Below are positions 27,140-36,923 of a DNA stretch of 64,000 nt, piece after piece; the stretch's first letter is position 1, and every line of letters begins with the position of its first letter. The notes below the pieces were generated by a model. It ran no database searches. It was not told the DNA's origin and saw only the letters and a list, made by a program, of their open reading frames with translations. This DNA is from an uncultured Lachnospiraceae bacterium. Lineage in GTDB: Bacteria > Bacillota > Clostridia > Lachnospirales > Lachnospiraceae. Where the stretch lies: positions 62,001-126,000 of the forward strand of contig CAJTVN010000002.1 in assembly GCA_910579685.1 (NCBI GenBank), in the 5' to 3' direction. A program made the position numbers and the translations under genes.

Positions 27140-28255
27140 TCAGCATTTATCCCTTACCTTCGTTCTGCACAGGGAACACAAATAGCGCTCCCACTCTCCA
27201 TACACCTTATCGCCTGCAAAAATTTCACTGGTTTTTGCGGCGTTTTCTCCCATCTCATCTGCTATATGCAGGTTGTTCAGCAGAAAACGCAATTTTTCCG
27301 TCATTTTATCCACACGTTTTACCGGTACAAGGCAGCCGTTATATCCGTCCCGTATCAGGTCAGCGGGCCCCCCGCAGGGACAGTCCGTGGAGACCACGGT
27401 GAGTCCCATGAGCATGGCTTCAATCAGCGTATTGGGCACCCCCTCAGTGTTGGAGGACAGCACAAATATCCTGGAGCGGTAAATGGCGTCCGCCACATTG
27501 GCAATACTTCCCGGAAGCAGGATCCGCTCGGAAAGCTGCAGTTCCCCCGAAAGAAGCCTCAGCTTTTCCCTGAGCTCTCCCTCCCCGTAGATAATCAGCT
27601 GATACTCCGGAAATTCCTCCGCTATTTGCGCAAACGCCCGGATCAGAAGCTCATGGTTCTTATTTTCGTCCACTCTTCCCACTGCCACGATGGTCTTTTC
27701 CCGCCCGCCCCGGTATCGGTCTCTGAAAAAAGCGCCGCTTACCGGATTTCTGAGCAGAACCGCCTTTTTTCTTACCTTCTCGGGGAAAAAACCTAAGCAC
27801 TGCCGGGTCTGCAGGATTACGCCGTCCGCCCTGGCAAAAAGATTTCTCGCCAGAGTGCGCATCCAGAAATTATAATACTCCTGGCCGGGATCAGCGCGGA
27901 CCGACACTGCCACGGGAATGTTCAAAAACCGGGAGGTCAGAATCGCCATCATATTATTTTTCCCGATAAAGGATAAAATAACATCTGGTTTTTCACTTTT
28001 CCAGATTTCCCGAAGCTTCATAAACCGGCGTTTAAAATTCACGATCCGGCTCTTTGAGGTCTCCTCCTTAGAGATATCCGACAGGACTCTCTTTACCTTT
28101 TTATTCAGAGGATATTCATCCTCCCACCGATACTGCGTCACCATGGTGACGCGATACCCGCTGTTTACAAAATAGTCCGCCAGATTGACCAAAACCCGCT
28201 CCGCACCGCCCTTGGTCAGCGAACCGATCAGCATGGCAATATGCAGCTGCCTCAT
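27140..28255 (-). CDS. Family 4 glycosyltransferase
   Basis: The 371-residue GT-B enzyme opens with MLIGSLTKGGAERVLVNLADYF, the GGAERV loop of this subgroup. It has TIVAVGRVDENKNHELLIRA near residue 195 and the EX7E motif in NTEGVPNTLIEAMLMG near residue 275, followed by STDCPCGGPADLI. The ATG at 28255 comes after the upstream stop and has GGAGGG close by; a start at 28306 would overlap the previous gene. The protein at 30163-31269 has the same organisation, so the pair may have duplicated along with the two AsnB-like genes. Confidence 0.88.
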   Translation of the reverse strand: MRQLHIAMLIGSLTKGGAERVLVNLADYFVNSGYRVTMVTQYRWEDEYPLNKKVKRVLSDISKEETSKSRIVNFKRRFMKLREIWKSEKPDVILSFIGKNNMMAILTSRFLNIPVAVSVRADPGQEYYNFWMRTLARNLFARADGVILQTRQCLGFFPEKVRKKAVLLRNPVSGAFFRDRYRGGREKTIVAVGRVDENKNHELLIRAFAQIAEEFPEYQLIIYGEGELREKLRLLSGELQLSERILLPGSIANVADAIYRSRIFVLSSNTEGVPNTLIEAMLMGLTVVSTDCPCGGPADLIRDGYNGCLVPVKRVDKMTEKLRFLLNNLHIADEMGENAAKTSEIFAGDKVYGEWERYLCSLCRTKVRDKC

Positions 28256-28275
28256 AATCCCTCCGTCTCTCTGCC

Positions 28276-30159
28276 TTACTGCCCGCAGAAATAGGTATCG
28301 TACCACTGCTGGAACGTGAAAAAGGACCAGGATAGCTTGGAATAATTGGCCCCTGTGGCAGGCCCTCCATCCCCGGTGCGCAGATATTCGCCGATCATGC
28401 CGCCGACGAATTCCGCATCAAAGATTCCCTGCCTTTTCAGATAATCCCTGCCGCACATGTCCGTGAGCTGCTGCTTTAACGGCCCCCGCAGCCACCTGTC
28501 AAGCGGGACGCCAAAGCCTGTCTTCGGACGGTCCAGCAGCTCCTTCGGCAGATAGTCGTAAGCGATATCCTTGAGAATCCGCTTTTTGTTTCCTTTCTCG
28601 TATTTCAGTCCGTGATCCATGCGGAAAGAGTATTCCATCACATCCTTGTCAAGGATCGGACACCGGGCCTCAAGCGAATATTTCATGGACGCCCGGTCCA
28701 CCTTACAGAGAATATCCCCGGGAAGATACGTGTCCATGTCCACCAGCATCCGCAGCACCTGCCAGTTCTTAACCCCGTAGCCGCTCTCGATGGGATACCT
28801 GCAGGGCAGGCCGTCGCCTGGCACCATTCTGTCCGCCCGGGCAAGGTAATTGTGGGAGCCCAGCTGGGTTTTCGTCTCCCTGTCCCGGTTCTGCGCCACC
28901 ACCCTCACCCGGAAAGGCAGTTTCTGATCCAGCCCTGCATTCCGGATCAGCGGTAAATTGCACACATCATAGGTAAGACGTCCCAAAGGATCCAGAAGCT
29001 GCGCCATGCGCACGTTCTCATAAATATTATAGCCGCAGAAGAATTCGTCGCCTCCATCCCCTGAGAGCGCCACCGTGACATCCTTCCTGGCCAGCTCGGA
29101 AACCAGCATTGTCGGAATCTGGGAGGAATCCGCAAAGGGCTCGTCATAATAGCGGGGAATGCTCTCCACCAGCTTAAACATCTCCTTTTCGTCGATGTAG
29201 AGCTCCGTGTGATCAGTTCCCAGATATTTCGCCACCTCTTTGGCATAGGCGGCCTCATTGTAGCGCCCCTCATGAAAACCAATGGAAAAGGTTTTCACGG
29301 GCTCCTTTGAATGTTCCTGCGCCATGGCTGTCATCAGGGACGAGTCGTAGCCCCCGCTCAGGAAAGCCCCCAGAGGCACGTCGGCAATCATGCGCTCCGC
29401 CACCGCTTTTTTCAGAAGCTCCTTCAGCTCGCCCTTCGCCTGTTTATAATCCGTGACAGGGTTTTGGCGCATTCTGTGATAGACCTCCTTAATATCCCAA
29501 TATTTCCAGGTCTTTATCTCTCCATAAGAAAAGCGCAGAATACCGCCTGGCTCCAGCTTGTACACATTCTCAAAGATGGTATCCGGCGCATTGATATACT
29601 GCTGGAACAGGAACCTGCGAAGCACCGGCCGATTGATTTTTTTCGCAAATCCCTCTCTTGCCATCAACGGCTTGAGCTCTGACGCAAAAAAGAGGTTTTC
29701 TCCGTCCCTTTCGTAATAAAGCGGTTTTTTCCCGATCCGGTCGCGGACAAGGAACACCTCGTCCGTGTCCCTGTCATACAGACAGATGGCGAACATCCCG
29801 TTGAATCTGTCAACGCACGCAATCCCCCATTTCAGGTAAGCCGCTATGATCACTTCCGTATCGCAGGTGGATCCAAAGGGATAATCCAGTTCCTCTTTGA
29901 GTTCCCGGAAATTGTAGATCTCTCCGTTGAATACCACGCTGACCCGCCCGTCCGCGGAGTGCATGGGCTGGTGCCCCAGGGGCGAGAGATCCAGGATGGA
30001 GAGCCGCCTCTGGGCAAGACCGATCTGATAGCCCTTTTTCATGGGATAAATCTCCTCCCCGCTGTCATCCGGCCCCCTGTGATACATGGTATCATTCATT
30101 TTTTTCAGCTGTTCCAGGCTAAACGCCCTTTTCGATACAAAACCGCATATTCCGCACAT
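28276..30159 (-). CDS. asnB: AsnB-type glutamine-dependent amidotransferase, second copy
   Basis: The 627-residue protein has Cys2 (MCGICGF), TMYHRGPDDSG, the PP-loop FLSGGYDSSLM near residue 255 and ALSGDGGDEFFCGYN near residue 360. Domain order and length match the copy at 25231-27120, but sequence differs throughout, so this is an old duplication or separate acquisition. It lies four bases after a GT4 gene. Two copies could amidate two different uronic acid residues or act at different stages. Confidence 0.88.
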   Translation of the reverse strand: MCGICGFVSKRAFSLEQLKKMNDTMYHRGPDDSGEEIYPMKKGYQIGLAQRRLSILDLSPLGHQPMHSADGRVSVVFNGEIYNFRELKEELDYPFGSTCDTEVIIAAYLKWGIACVDRFNGMFAICLYDRDTDEVFLVRDRIGKKPLYYERDGENLFFASELKPLMAREGFAKKINRPVLRRFLFQQYINAPDTIFENVYKLEPGGILRFSYGEIKTWKYWDIKEVYHRMRQNPVTDYKQAKGELKELLKKAVAERMIADVPLGAFLSGGYDSSLMTAMAQEHSKEPVKTFSIGFHEGRYNEAAYAKEVAKYLGTDHTELYIDEKEMFKLVESIPRYYDEPFADSSQIPTMLVSELARKDVTVALSGDGGDEFFCGYNIYENVRMAQLLDPLGRLTYDVCNLPLIRNAGLDQKLPFRVRVVAQNRDRETKTQLGSHNYLARADRMVPGDGLPCRYPIESGYGVKNWQVLRMLVDMDTYLPGDILCKVDRASMKYSLEARCPILDKDVMEYSFRMDHGLKYEKGNKKRILKDIAYDYLPKELLDRPKTGFGVPLDRWLRGPLKQQLTDMCGRDYLKRQGIFDAEFVGGMIGEYLRTGDGGPATGANYSKLSWSFFTFQQWYDTYFCGQ

Positions 30160-30162
30160 AAG

Positions 30163-31269
30163 CTACCTCTGTCCCTGCAGGATCTCCTCGATATATGACT
30201 TCCACTGTAAAAGTATGGCCTGCCCGTTGATTTTTTCCCGGATCCTGTGCGCCTGCCTTCCCAATCTCTGCGCCAGCTGCTGATCCTCGATCAGACGGTT
30301 AATCCCGTTTTCCATCGCTTTTTCATCCCCCACGGGAATCAAAAGACCGTTCACCTCATGGGCGATCACGGTCCGGGGGCCGCCGCAGGGGCAGTCTGTG
30401 GCCACCACAGGCATCCCCATGGTCATGGCCTCCAGAAGCGCATTGGGCATTCCCTCATAGTCGGAGGAAAAGGCATAGACCGCCGCCTTTGGAAGCTCCT
30501 TCTCCAGAAAATCGCTTCCCCCCATCAGAGCAATGTAGCTTCCGGCATGGTTCTTACTGATGATAGCCTCCAGCCTCTCCCTGGTCCCGTCAAAGGAATC
30601 GGGGCCGTAAATTTTGAGGGAATAGTCCGGATGCTTTTCGTGAACCTTCACAAAAGCCCGAAGCAGCATGGCCTGATTCTTAAACTCCACCAGACGTCCC
30701 GACTGCACCACCAGCTTTTCCTTTTTTCCGCCTTCCGGTACGTCCAGATACTTGTCGTTTACCGGATTCAGGATGATTGCGGAACGCTTCTGCAGCGCTT
30801 TGGGAAAGGATTCCATCTGCTCCCTGGTCTGGAACACGCAGCCCGCCGCCCTCGGATAGAGCAGGGGAATCAGAATCCGGTCGGCCATGGAATTGTAGTA
30901 GGACTTCGGATCCTGCCGCACCGCTGTGATAACAGGTGTTTTTGTACCAATCGCCGCAATCAGCGCCCTGTAATTGGGTCTCCTGGTGAAGGAAATCACC
31001 ACGTCCGGCCTCTCTGAACGGATCAGCTGCCGCAGATACCGAAAGCGCAGGAAAATTTTTGCGATTCGGCCCCTGCCCTCATCCTCGGGCCTTAGGCCCA
31101 CGTGGATTCTGCGCACCCTCGGATCCAGGGCAAATTCCTCCTTACCCTGCCACTGCGTGGCCGCCAGCACCTCATAGTCCTCCTGCACCAGCCAGTTTGC
31201 CAGATTGGATACCACGCGCTCCGCACCGCCCTGCTCAAAGCAGTTTAAATGAAATAAAATCTTTCGCAT
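30163..31269 (-). CDS. Family 4 glycosyltransferase
   Basis: The 368-residue GT4 starts with ILFHLNCFEQGGAERVVSNLANWL, has KLVVQSGRLVEFKNQAMLLRA near residue 190 and the EX7E motif in DYEGMPNALLEAMTMG near residue 270, followed by ATDCPCGGPRTVI. The ATG at 31269 has GAGGAA six to seven bases upstream and is preferred to the ATG at 31293. It is similar in plan to 27140-28255. It probably builds the region C repeat at the cytoplasmic membrane face. Confidence 0.88.
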   Translation of the reverse strand: MRKILFHLNCFEQGGAERVVSNLANWLVQEDYEVLAATQWQGKEEFALDPRVRRIHVGLRPEDEGRGRIAKIFLRFRYLRQLIRSERPDVVISFTRRPNYRALIAAIGTKTPVITAVRQDPKSYYNSMADRILIPLLYPRAAGCVFQTREQMESFPKALQKRSAIILNPVNDKYLDVPEGGKKEKLVVQSGRLVEFKNQAMLLRAFVKVHEKHPDYSLKIYGPDSFDGTRERLEAIISKNHAGSYIALMGGSDFLEKELPKAAVYAFSSDYEGMPNALLEAMTMGMPVVATDCPCGGPRTVIAHEVNGLLIPVGDEKAMENGINRLIEDQQLAQRLGRQAHRIREKINGQAILLQWKSYIEEILQGQR

Positions 31270-31334
31270 GCTATATTCCTCATATTCTATCACAAATCAG
31301 GGACAACCTCAAGTTTGCCTGGTTTTGCCCTGCT

Positions 31335-32591
31335 CTATGACGGGCCGTCAGGGATCTTTTCATCCGCCAGAGTACAAAACCTGCGGACATAATTCTCATA
31401 GGTGAAAACCTGCGCCCTCTCATAAGCCGCCCTGCGGTAGAAGGCCAGCCTTTCGCCGTCCTGCATCAGAGCGGACACCACCTGCGCCATGTCCCGCTCC
31501 TGCTCTGTGATATGTTTTGGGTCCAGATCACGTTCCTTGTCCATGACGGGAACAAGAATCCCGTACTCTCCATAAATAACAGGCGTTTTATTACATTGCG
31601 CGCATTCCTCAAACTGTCTCCCTGCCAAATCCGTATCCCCGTTTTCCAGAAGAATTTCAGCCGGTCCTGTGAGGCAGTTTGTGCTGACGGGCGCAAGTTC
31701 AAGGGCCATGCCCTCCACAAGCGCATTGGGAAATCCCTCGTTGCCGGAGGTAAGCAGGTAAACCTCGCCCTTTTTCAGATATTTGTAGGGCTCCCGCTGC
31801 ATCCCGGCAAAGCAAACCGCATCCTCGATCCCCAGTTCCTTTGCCAGCTTCCGGTAATGGGCAAAGGTTCCGGCTCCCATCAGAATCAGCCGGCTTTCCG
31901 GTATCCTCTCATGAACCAGAGAAAACACCTTGAGCATGTGCCAGAATCCCTTCATGTCGTCGTCCCGGCCCATGGAAACAAGATTCCGTATCTTCCTGCC
32001 CTCCCCGTCATGCTCTTTCCAGGGAAGGGCGGGTTCTTTGCTGTCGGCCTCCCTTCGGATGGCGGCCACATCGTACAGATTGTAAAGTACCGCTGTCCTG
32101 TGAAAATTAAATTTCTCTTTCAGCTCCTTCTCAATTTCCCGGGAGCAGCAGATCATCAGATCCGCCAGCTTCACAAACAATTTGATCTTTGCCGTTTCCT
32201 CCACGTCCGTGTAGTTGCGAAGTCCCAGCCACACCTTTTCTCTTCCCGTCCTGGAAAAAGCGTTTACCATGTTTGCCGTGGGGCCAAAGCTGTAAACAAT
32301 AGCAGGCCGCATCCTTTTTTTGAGTCCTCTCACTTTGAGGGAGCGCCTGACAATATTCAAAAGCTTTTGCAGCTTTCCTCTGCGGACCCCAAGCTGAATA
32401 TCTATGATGGTCAGACCTTCCACGTCATAGGCGATATCCGCCGAATCAAAAATAACGATCGTTATATCAAAATACGGTTCCAGAAGCCTTGCGGTTGTGA
32501 TGCAGACTCGTTCAAAGCCTCCCTGATGAAGCATGGGGCTTATGAGCATCAGCTTCTTCTTTTTATCTCTGTTTTCTTCCATCCTGTCCAC
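31335..32591 (-). CDS. Family 4 glycosyltransferase
   Basis: This 418-residue GT4 shows MLISPMLHQGGFERVCITTARLL at the start, where GGFERV replaces the usual GGAERV. NLVSMGRDDDMKGFWHMLKVF lies near residue 205 and the EX7E motif in GNEGFPNALVEGMALEL near residue 290. An insertion of about 40 residues follows (near 325 to 365), making it longer than its neighbours. The GTG at 32591 has AGGAG seven to eight bases upstream; an ATG three codons later is also possible. Confidence 0.85.
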   Translation of the reverse strand: MDRMEENRDKKKKLMLISPMLHQGGFERVCITTARLLEPYFDITIVIFDSADIAYDVEGLTIIDIQLGVRRGKLQKLLNIVRRSLKVRGLKKRMRPAIVYSFGPTANMVNAFSRTGREKVWLGLRNYTDVEETAKIKLFVKLADLMICCSREIEKELKEKFNFHRTAVLYNLYDVAAIRREADSKEPALPWKEHDGEGRKIRNLVSMGRDDDMKGFWHMLKVFSLVHERIPESRLILMGAGTFAHYRKLAKELGIEDAVCFAGMQREPYKYLKKGEVYLLTSGNEGFPNALVEGMALELAPVSTNCLTGPAEILLENGDTDLAGRQFEECAQCNKTPVIYGEYGILVPVMDKERDLDPKHITEQERDMAQVVSALMQDGERLAFYRRAAYERAQVFTYENYVRRFCTLADEKIPDGPS

Positions 32592-32628
32592 CCGTCCGCT
32601 CCTTTTGCCGGCTCTGTTTCGGTATCAG

Positions 32629-33774
32629 TCAACCGTCGCTTCCTGTAAATTTCCCATTCTCATAAAACCGCATCATCTTCTCCGCCTGGGCCGCCACGTC
32701 AAAACCGGCCTCCTGCATCTGCTTCACATGACTTCTTCGCCGGTAATCCTGCGTACTTCTGATATAATCTGCCCATGTACCGGGCTCCTGATCAATGCTC
32801 ATGGAATGGACAAGGGGCGTGACGCAAACCTCCTCACAGATCGTATCCGACATCACGCACCGAAGGCCTGATGCCTGAGCCTCCACAACCGTTCCCGGGA
32901 GTCCCTCGAAACGGGAGGGATAGACAAAATAATCCATGGCCTGATAATAATGATAAATATCACTGTGATTTCCCAGAAAATGCACACTGTTTTCAATCCC
33001 AAGCTCCCTGGCTAACCCCCTCGCCCCCTCCATACCGGCTCCCTCGCCAAGAAGAAGCAACGCATACTCCCGCTCTTCCCTTTCCTTACAGAGCTTCGCA
33101 AATACCCGAAGCAGGTACTCGTGGTTTTTGGCATAGTGGAAACGCCCCACATGACCGATCACATATTTATCAGCTATTCCCAGCTTTCGGCGCATCTCCT
33201 CTCTCTTTGCGGGGTCAAACCCAAAGGCATTACAGTCAATGGCATTGGGTACAAAAATTGTCCTGCCCTCCCTGACCGCCCGCTCGCCAAACACGGAAAT
33301 CCCCGCAAGCCGGGAACAGGTGAACATATAATCCGTCTTAGCGGAAAGGTTTCTTCGCATCAGCCGCGTCAGCGTGCCCTTGATCCCCTTGTCCACCCCG
33401 GCGCTTCTGGCATGGGCGATGGTCACCGGAACGCCTGCCTTCTTTGCCATGGGAAGATAGACTGCTGCACAGCTGGTGATATGTCCCTGAACCGCACAGA
33501 ACTCGTGATGTTCCACAAAAAAGCGGGAAAGCGCTCTCTTGTAAATAAGAAGATTGTAGATGCGGAAACGGGGAACACGGAAAATCCGCCCTCCCAGCTT
33601 TTCGATCTCCTCATCGAAATGTCCCTTCTGCCGTGTGTGAACCAAAAAATCAAACTGCACCCTGTCTCTGTCCAGGTGACGGTAAAGATCCATGATACGG
33701 CTTTCCGCACCACCAAGCTGGGTGTTCCCCAGAACATGCAATACTCGAATTGGCTCTTTCATATGAATCCTCAT
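32629..33774 (-). CDS. Family 4 glycosyltransferase
   Basis: The 381-residue GT4 begins RVLHVLGNTQLGGAESRIMDLYRHL, has VIGHVGRFHYAKNHEYLLRVF near residue 200 and the EX7E motif in RFEGLPGTVVEAQASGL near residue 285, with MSDTICEE after it. This layout is typical of capsule GT4 enzymes such as EpsF-like proteins. Two starts are possible, 33774 and 33762; the second has GAGGA five bases upstream. Confidence 0.87.
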   Translation of the reverse strand: MRIHMKEPIRVLHVLGNTQLGGAESRIMDLYRHLDRDRVQFDFLVHTRQKGHFDEEIEKLGGRIFRVPRFRIYNLLIYKRALSRFFVEHHEFCAVQGHITSCAAVYLPMAKKAGVPVTIAHARSAGVDKGIKGTLTRLMRRNLSAKTDYMFTCSRLAGISVFGERAVREGRTIFVPNAIDCNAFGFDPAKREEMRRKLGIADKYVIGHVGRFHYAKNHEYLLRVFAKLCKEREEREYALLLLGEGAGMEGARGLARELGIENSVHFLGNHSDIYHYYQAMDYFVYPSRFEGLPGTVVEAQASGLRCVMSDTICEEVCVTPLVHSMSIDQEPGTWADYIRSTQDYRRRSHVKQMQEAGFDVAAQAEKMMRFYENGKFTGSDG

Positions 33775-33783
33775 TTCTTCCTG

Positions 33784-34596
33784 TCAACCGAAAACGCCGC
33801 TTCCGCTCCTCAGTCTTCCTATCAGATATTTTCCCTTCGCCATGAAAAGCTCTTTTATTCTCCCTGAATTGCCTCTTTTTTTGGGCGGCTGCTCCAGATA
33901 CTCGTCATAAGAAATCCATTGGACATCCTTCCTACTGAAATAACCCTCGTACTTTGCAAGATCCTTCTCCGAAACCGTGCCGGTATGAACCACCATGGTA
34001 GAATATCCCGCCTTCTTCCGGAAGGTCCGGCTCAGCTGAAAGGAGATGGGGTAAAAGCAAAGCCCTCTCCACTCATAGGGGCCGTCCCCGAAACCGTCCG
34101 TAAGAGCGCAAAAGCCAGTCTGCCTAAGAGCCTTCAGGGTATTTGCGTCAAAGGAATGCGCCGGCGCCATGAACAGGCCTGTCTCAATCCCCTTCTCAAG
34201 AAGAAGCGCCCGCCCCCGCTTTAACATTTCCCTCTGGGTTTCAAAGGGCAGGCCTGCAAATTCGGAAAAGTTGTTAAGGGGAAACAGGCCTCCCTTTTTC
34301 GTGGTATAGATATGGCGAAAGCCGTGCATGGCCACGCACCAGCCTTCCTCCTTAAGCTGCCGGATATAGCACCAGAAATCCTCAGGAGGCGGGAAAGCTT
34401 TGGTTTTGCCTGCGTCCGCTCCCGTATTTTCTCCGGCGGCCTGTGAAGCTTTTGCCTTAAGATTCTCATCCCCGTTGTCAGGAACCACTCCGATCAGGGG
34501 CCTGATCTGATATTTGTCAAGGAGCGCCTTAAACCGGTAAAAGCGCTCCCAATCCATATCAGGTGTTATGTCATCCAGTCGAACAGCTATTTTCAT
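33784..34596 (-). CDS. Polysaccharide deacetylase-like protein (DUF2334-like)
   Basis: The 270-residue protein starts KIAVRLDDITPDMDWERFYRF, where the DD pair fits the metal-binding block of deacetylase-fold proteins. CVAMHGFRHIYT near residue 95 gives the HxxxH metal ligands, and LFMAPAHSFDANTLKALRQ near residue 145 matches the catalytic PAHSFD block. There is no signal peptide, so it would act in the cytoplasm, perhaps on a lipid-linked or nucleotide-linked N-acetyl sugar. AGGAG lies just before the ATG. It sits between GT4 and epimerase genes in the region C operon. Confidence 0.75.
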   Translation of the reverse strand: MKIAVRLDDITPDMDWERFYRFKALLDKYQIRPLIGVVPDNGDENLKAKASQAAGENTGADAGKTKAFPPPEDFWCYIRQLKEEGWCVAMHGFRHIYTTKKGGLFPLNNFSEFAGLPFETQREMLKRGRALLLEKGIETGLFMAPAHSFDANTLKALRQTGFCALTDGFGDGPYEWRGLCFYPISFQLSRTFRKKAGYSTMVVHTGTVSEKDLAKYEGYFSRKDVQWISYDEYLEQPPKKRGNSGRIKELFMAKGKYLIGRLRSGSGVFG

Positions 34597-34608
34597 AACG
34601 CTCCTGCC

Positions 34609-35586
34609 TCATTTTAAATGATTCACGTACCAGTCGATGGCCAGATGGATCCCCTTTGCAAAGTCGTATTCGGGATCATAACCAAGAAGCCTTCTTGCCT
34701 TGCTGATATCCGCATTGGAGTCGCGGATATCTCCCTTGCGCTCGGGGCCGAAGATGGGCTCCACCTGTTTTCCAAGGGCGTCGCAGAGCTCATGGTATAC
34801 GTCGATCAGATACTCTCTTCCCCCTGCGCCGATATTGAAGGCCTCTCCCGCCGCATCGGAGGGTGCCAGACACGCCCTTAAATTTGCCTCAATCACATTG
34901 TCAATGTAGGTAAAGTCCCTGGACTGCCTTCCGTCTCCGTTGATCGTGGGCACCTCCCCGTGCATCAGCTGCCTGATAAACCGGGGAATCACGGCCGCAT
35001 AGGCCCCGTCGGGATCCTGCCTGCGCCCAAACACATTGAAATACCGAAGGCCGTAAGTGTCAAGATCATACAATTCCTTATACAGTCGTCCATACTCCTC
35101 ATCCGTCTTCTTGGTCAGGGCATAGGGGGAAAGCACCCTGCCCTCCTGCCCCTCCCGCTTGGGAAGCACGGGATGATCCCCGTAAACGGATGAGCTGGAC
35201 GCATAGACAAACTTCTTTACGCCGTTTTGTCTTGCGGCCTCCATCATGTTCAGTGTGCCCCGGATATTGATCTCCTCGTACAGAAGCGGCATTTCGATAC
35301 TTCTCGGAACACTTCCCCAGGCAGCCTGATTGAGTACAAAATCAACGCCCCTTGCGGCCTCCATGCAGGTTTCCAGGCTGCGGATATCCCCTTTGATAAA
35401 GGTGAACCCTGGATTTTCCATAAAGGGCTCGATATTCTCATATTTCCCGGTGGAAAGATCGTCCAGACACCTGGCCTGATATCCCATATCAAGTATGGCC
35501 TCGCACAGGTTCGAGCCGATAAAGCCCGCTCCTCCGGTCACCAGAAAGACTGCGTTCTTTTCAAATTTTAATTCTCTGTAACCCAT
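34609..35586 (-). CDS. NAD-dependent UDP-sugar C4 epimerase, WbpP-like SDR
   Basis: The 325-residue extended SDR has the Rossmann block FLVTGGAGFIGSNL near residue 15, NQAAWGSVPRSIEMP near residue 87, VYASSSSVYGDHPVLP near 125 and the YxxxK pair in LSPYALTKK near 150. The WGSVPRS block resembles WbpP/TviC UDP-GlcNAc 4-epimerases, not plain GalE. A perfect AAGGAG site lies eight bases upstream of the ATG. The next gene downstream of its promoter direction is preceded by a UDP-sugar dehydrogenase, so the pair could make UDP-GalNAc uronic acid. Confidence 0.83.
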   Translation of the reverse strand: MGYRELKFEKNAVFLVTGGAGFIGSNLCEAILDMGYQARCLDDLSTGKYENIEPFMENPGFTFIKGDIRSLETCMEAARGVDFVLNQAAWGSVPRSIEMPLLYEEINIRGTLNMMEAARQNGVKKFVYASSSSVYGDHPVLPKREGQEGRVLSPYALTKKTDEEYGRLYKELYDLDTYGLRYFNVFGRRQDPDGAYAAVIPRFIRQLMHGEVPTINGDGRQSRDFTYIDNVIEANLRACLAPSDAAGEAFNIGAGGREYLIDVYHELCDALGKQVEPIFGPERKGDIRDSNADISKARRLLGYDPEYDFAKGIHLAIDWYVNHLK

Positions 35587-35606
35587 GTTCTTTGCTCCTT
35601 ATTGCC

Positions 35607-36923
35607 CTATAATCTCCAGTAAATATAATCTTCCCTCAAATACTGCCTGCGGTCAAACAGGCCCTTGATATCCATAAGCACCTTCTTTTGGTGAACCGGA
35701 TTGTAAAAGCCGCGGATCTCATCCTCCGTAAGGGGAAGGAACTCCTTATGCGCCACTGCGACAAGCACCGCATCCATATTCGTAACCGCATCCATGGTCT
35801 CAAAGGTAATGCCGTAGAGCCTCTCCGCCTCCTGCGCATCCGCCGCCGGGTCCACCACAACAGGTGTTATTCCATACTCGCCCAGCTCATTATAAATGTC
35901 GATGACCTTGGTATTTCTCGTGTCGGGACAATTCTCCTTGAAGGTGAAGCCCAGAATCGCCACCTTCGCTCCCTTTACCGGGATATCGGCCCGGATCAGG
36001 TTCTTCACCAGGGCCTGCGCCACATACCTTCCCATATCGTCATTGATCCGCCGGCCGGCCAGAATAATCTGGGAGTGATAGCCAAGCTCCTCCGCCTTGT
36101 AGGTCAGATAATAGGGATCCACCCCAATGCAGTGGCCTCCCACCAGCCCCGGCTGGAATTTCAGGAAATTCCACTTGGTTCCCGCCGCTTCCAGGACGGA
36201 TTTGGTGTCAATGTTCATCCGGTTAAAAATAATGGAGAGCTCGTTCATAAAAGCAATGTTAATGTCCCTCTGGCTGTTCTCAATCACCTTGGCGGCCTCC
36301 GCCACCTTGATGGAATCCGCACGGTAAACTCCGGCCTCCACCACCAGCTCATAGACCCTGGCAACCGTCTCCAGCGTCTCCTCGTCCATACCGGACACGA
36401 TCTTTGTGATCGTCTCCAGGCGGTGTACCTTGTCCCCAGGATTGATCCGCTCCGGCGAATAGCCGATCTTAAAGTCCTCGCCGCACTTCAGTCCGGATTC
36501 CTTCTCCAGAATGGGAACGCAGATCTCCTGTGTGACCCCGGGGTACACGGTGGATTCAAAAACCACCACGGAACCCTTCGTGAGATTCTGCCCCAGAATT
36601 CTGCTTGCTCCCTCCACCGGCGACAAATCGGGCGTGTGATCACTGTTTACCGGGGTGGGAACCGCCACGATATGGAATTTCGCCTCCCGGAGCTTTGCCG
36701 CGTCTGCGGTAAATTCCACCGCCGTATTTTTTATTACATCATCCCCCACCTCTTTCGTGGGATCGATTCCCTTTTTGTACAGTTCTATTTTCTGCTCGTT
36801 CAGGTCAAAGCCAACCACCTTGATTTTTCCTGCAAAGGCTACCGCTATGGGCATTCCCACATAGCCGAGCCCCACCAGGGAAAGCTTCTCCTCCCCCTTT
36901 ACCAGCTTTTCATACAAATTCAT
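35607..36923 (-). CDS. Nucleotide sugar dehydrogenase (UDP-HexNAc 6-dehydrogenase type)
   Basis: The 438-residue protein has the NAD block LSLVGLGYVGMPIAVAFAG near residue 15, FESTVYPGVTQEICVP near residue 130, the catalytic region with GLVGGHCIGVDPYYLTYKA near residue 255 (catalytic Cys) and VAILGFTFKENCPDTRNTK near residue 325. GxCIGVDPYYL is typical of the WbpA/WbpO/TviB group acting on UDP-GlcNAc or UDP-GalNAc. The ATG at 36923 lies 14 bases inside the preceding GT4 gene and has GGAGG/GGAGAG upstream. It would oxidise C6 to a uronic acid, which the AsnB-type enzymes might then amidate. Confidence 0.88.
   Translation of the reverse strand: MNLYEKLVKGEEKLSLVGLGYVGMPIAVAFAGKIKVVGFDLNEQKIELYKKGIDPTKEVGDDVIKNTAVEFTADAAKLREAKFHIVAVPTPVNSDHTPDLSPVEGASRILGQNLTKGSVVVFESTVYPGVTQEICVPILEKESGLKCGEDFKIGYSPERINPGDKVHRLETITKIVSGMDEETLETVARVYELVVEAGVYRADSIKVAEAAKVIENSQRDINIAFMNELSIIFNRMNIDTKSVLEAAGTKWNFLKFQPGLVGGHCIGVDPYYLTYKAEELGYHSQIILAGRRINDDMGRYVAQALVKNLIRADIPVKGAKVAILGFTFKENCPDTRNTKVIDIYNELGEYGITPVVVDPAADAQEAERLYGITFETMDAVTNMDAVLVAVAHKEFLPLTEDEIRGFYNPVHQKKVLMDIKGLFDRRQYLREDYIYWRL

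Noticed and set aside
31284..31312. TTGAGG-17-TAGAAT on the minus strand before the GT4 at 30163-31269
   Set aside because: Spacing is ideal, but the start point would fall about eight bases before the ATG and cut off the ribosome site, so it is unlikely to serve this gene.
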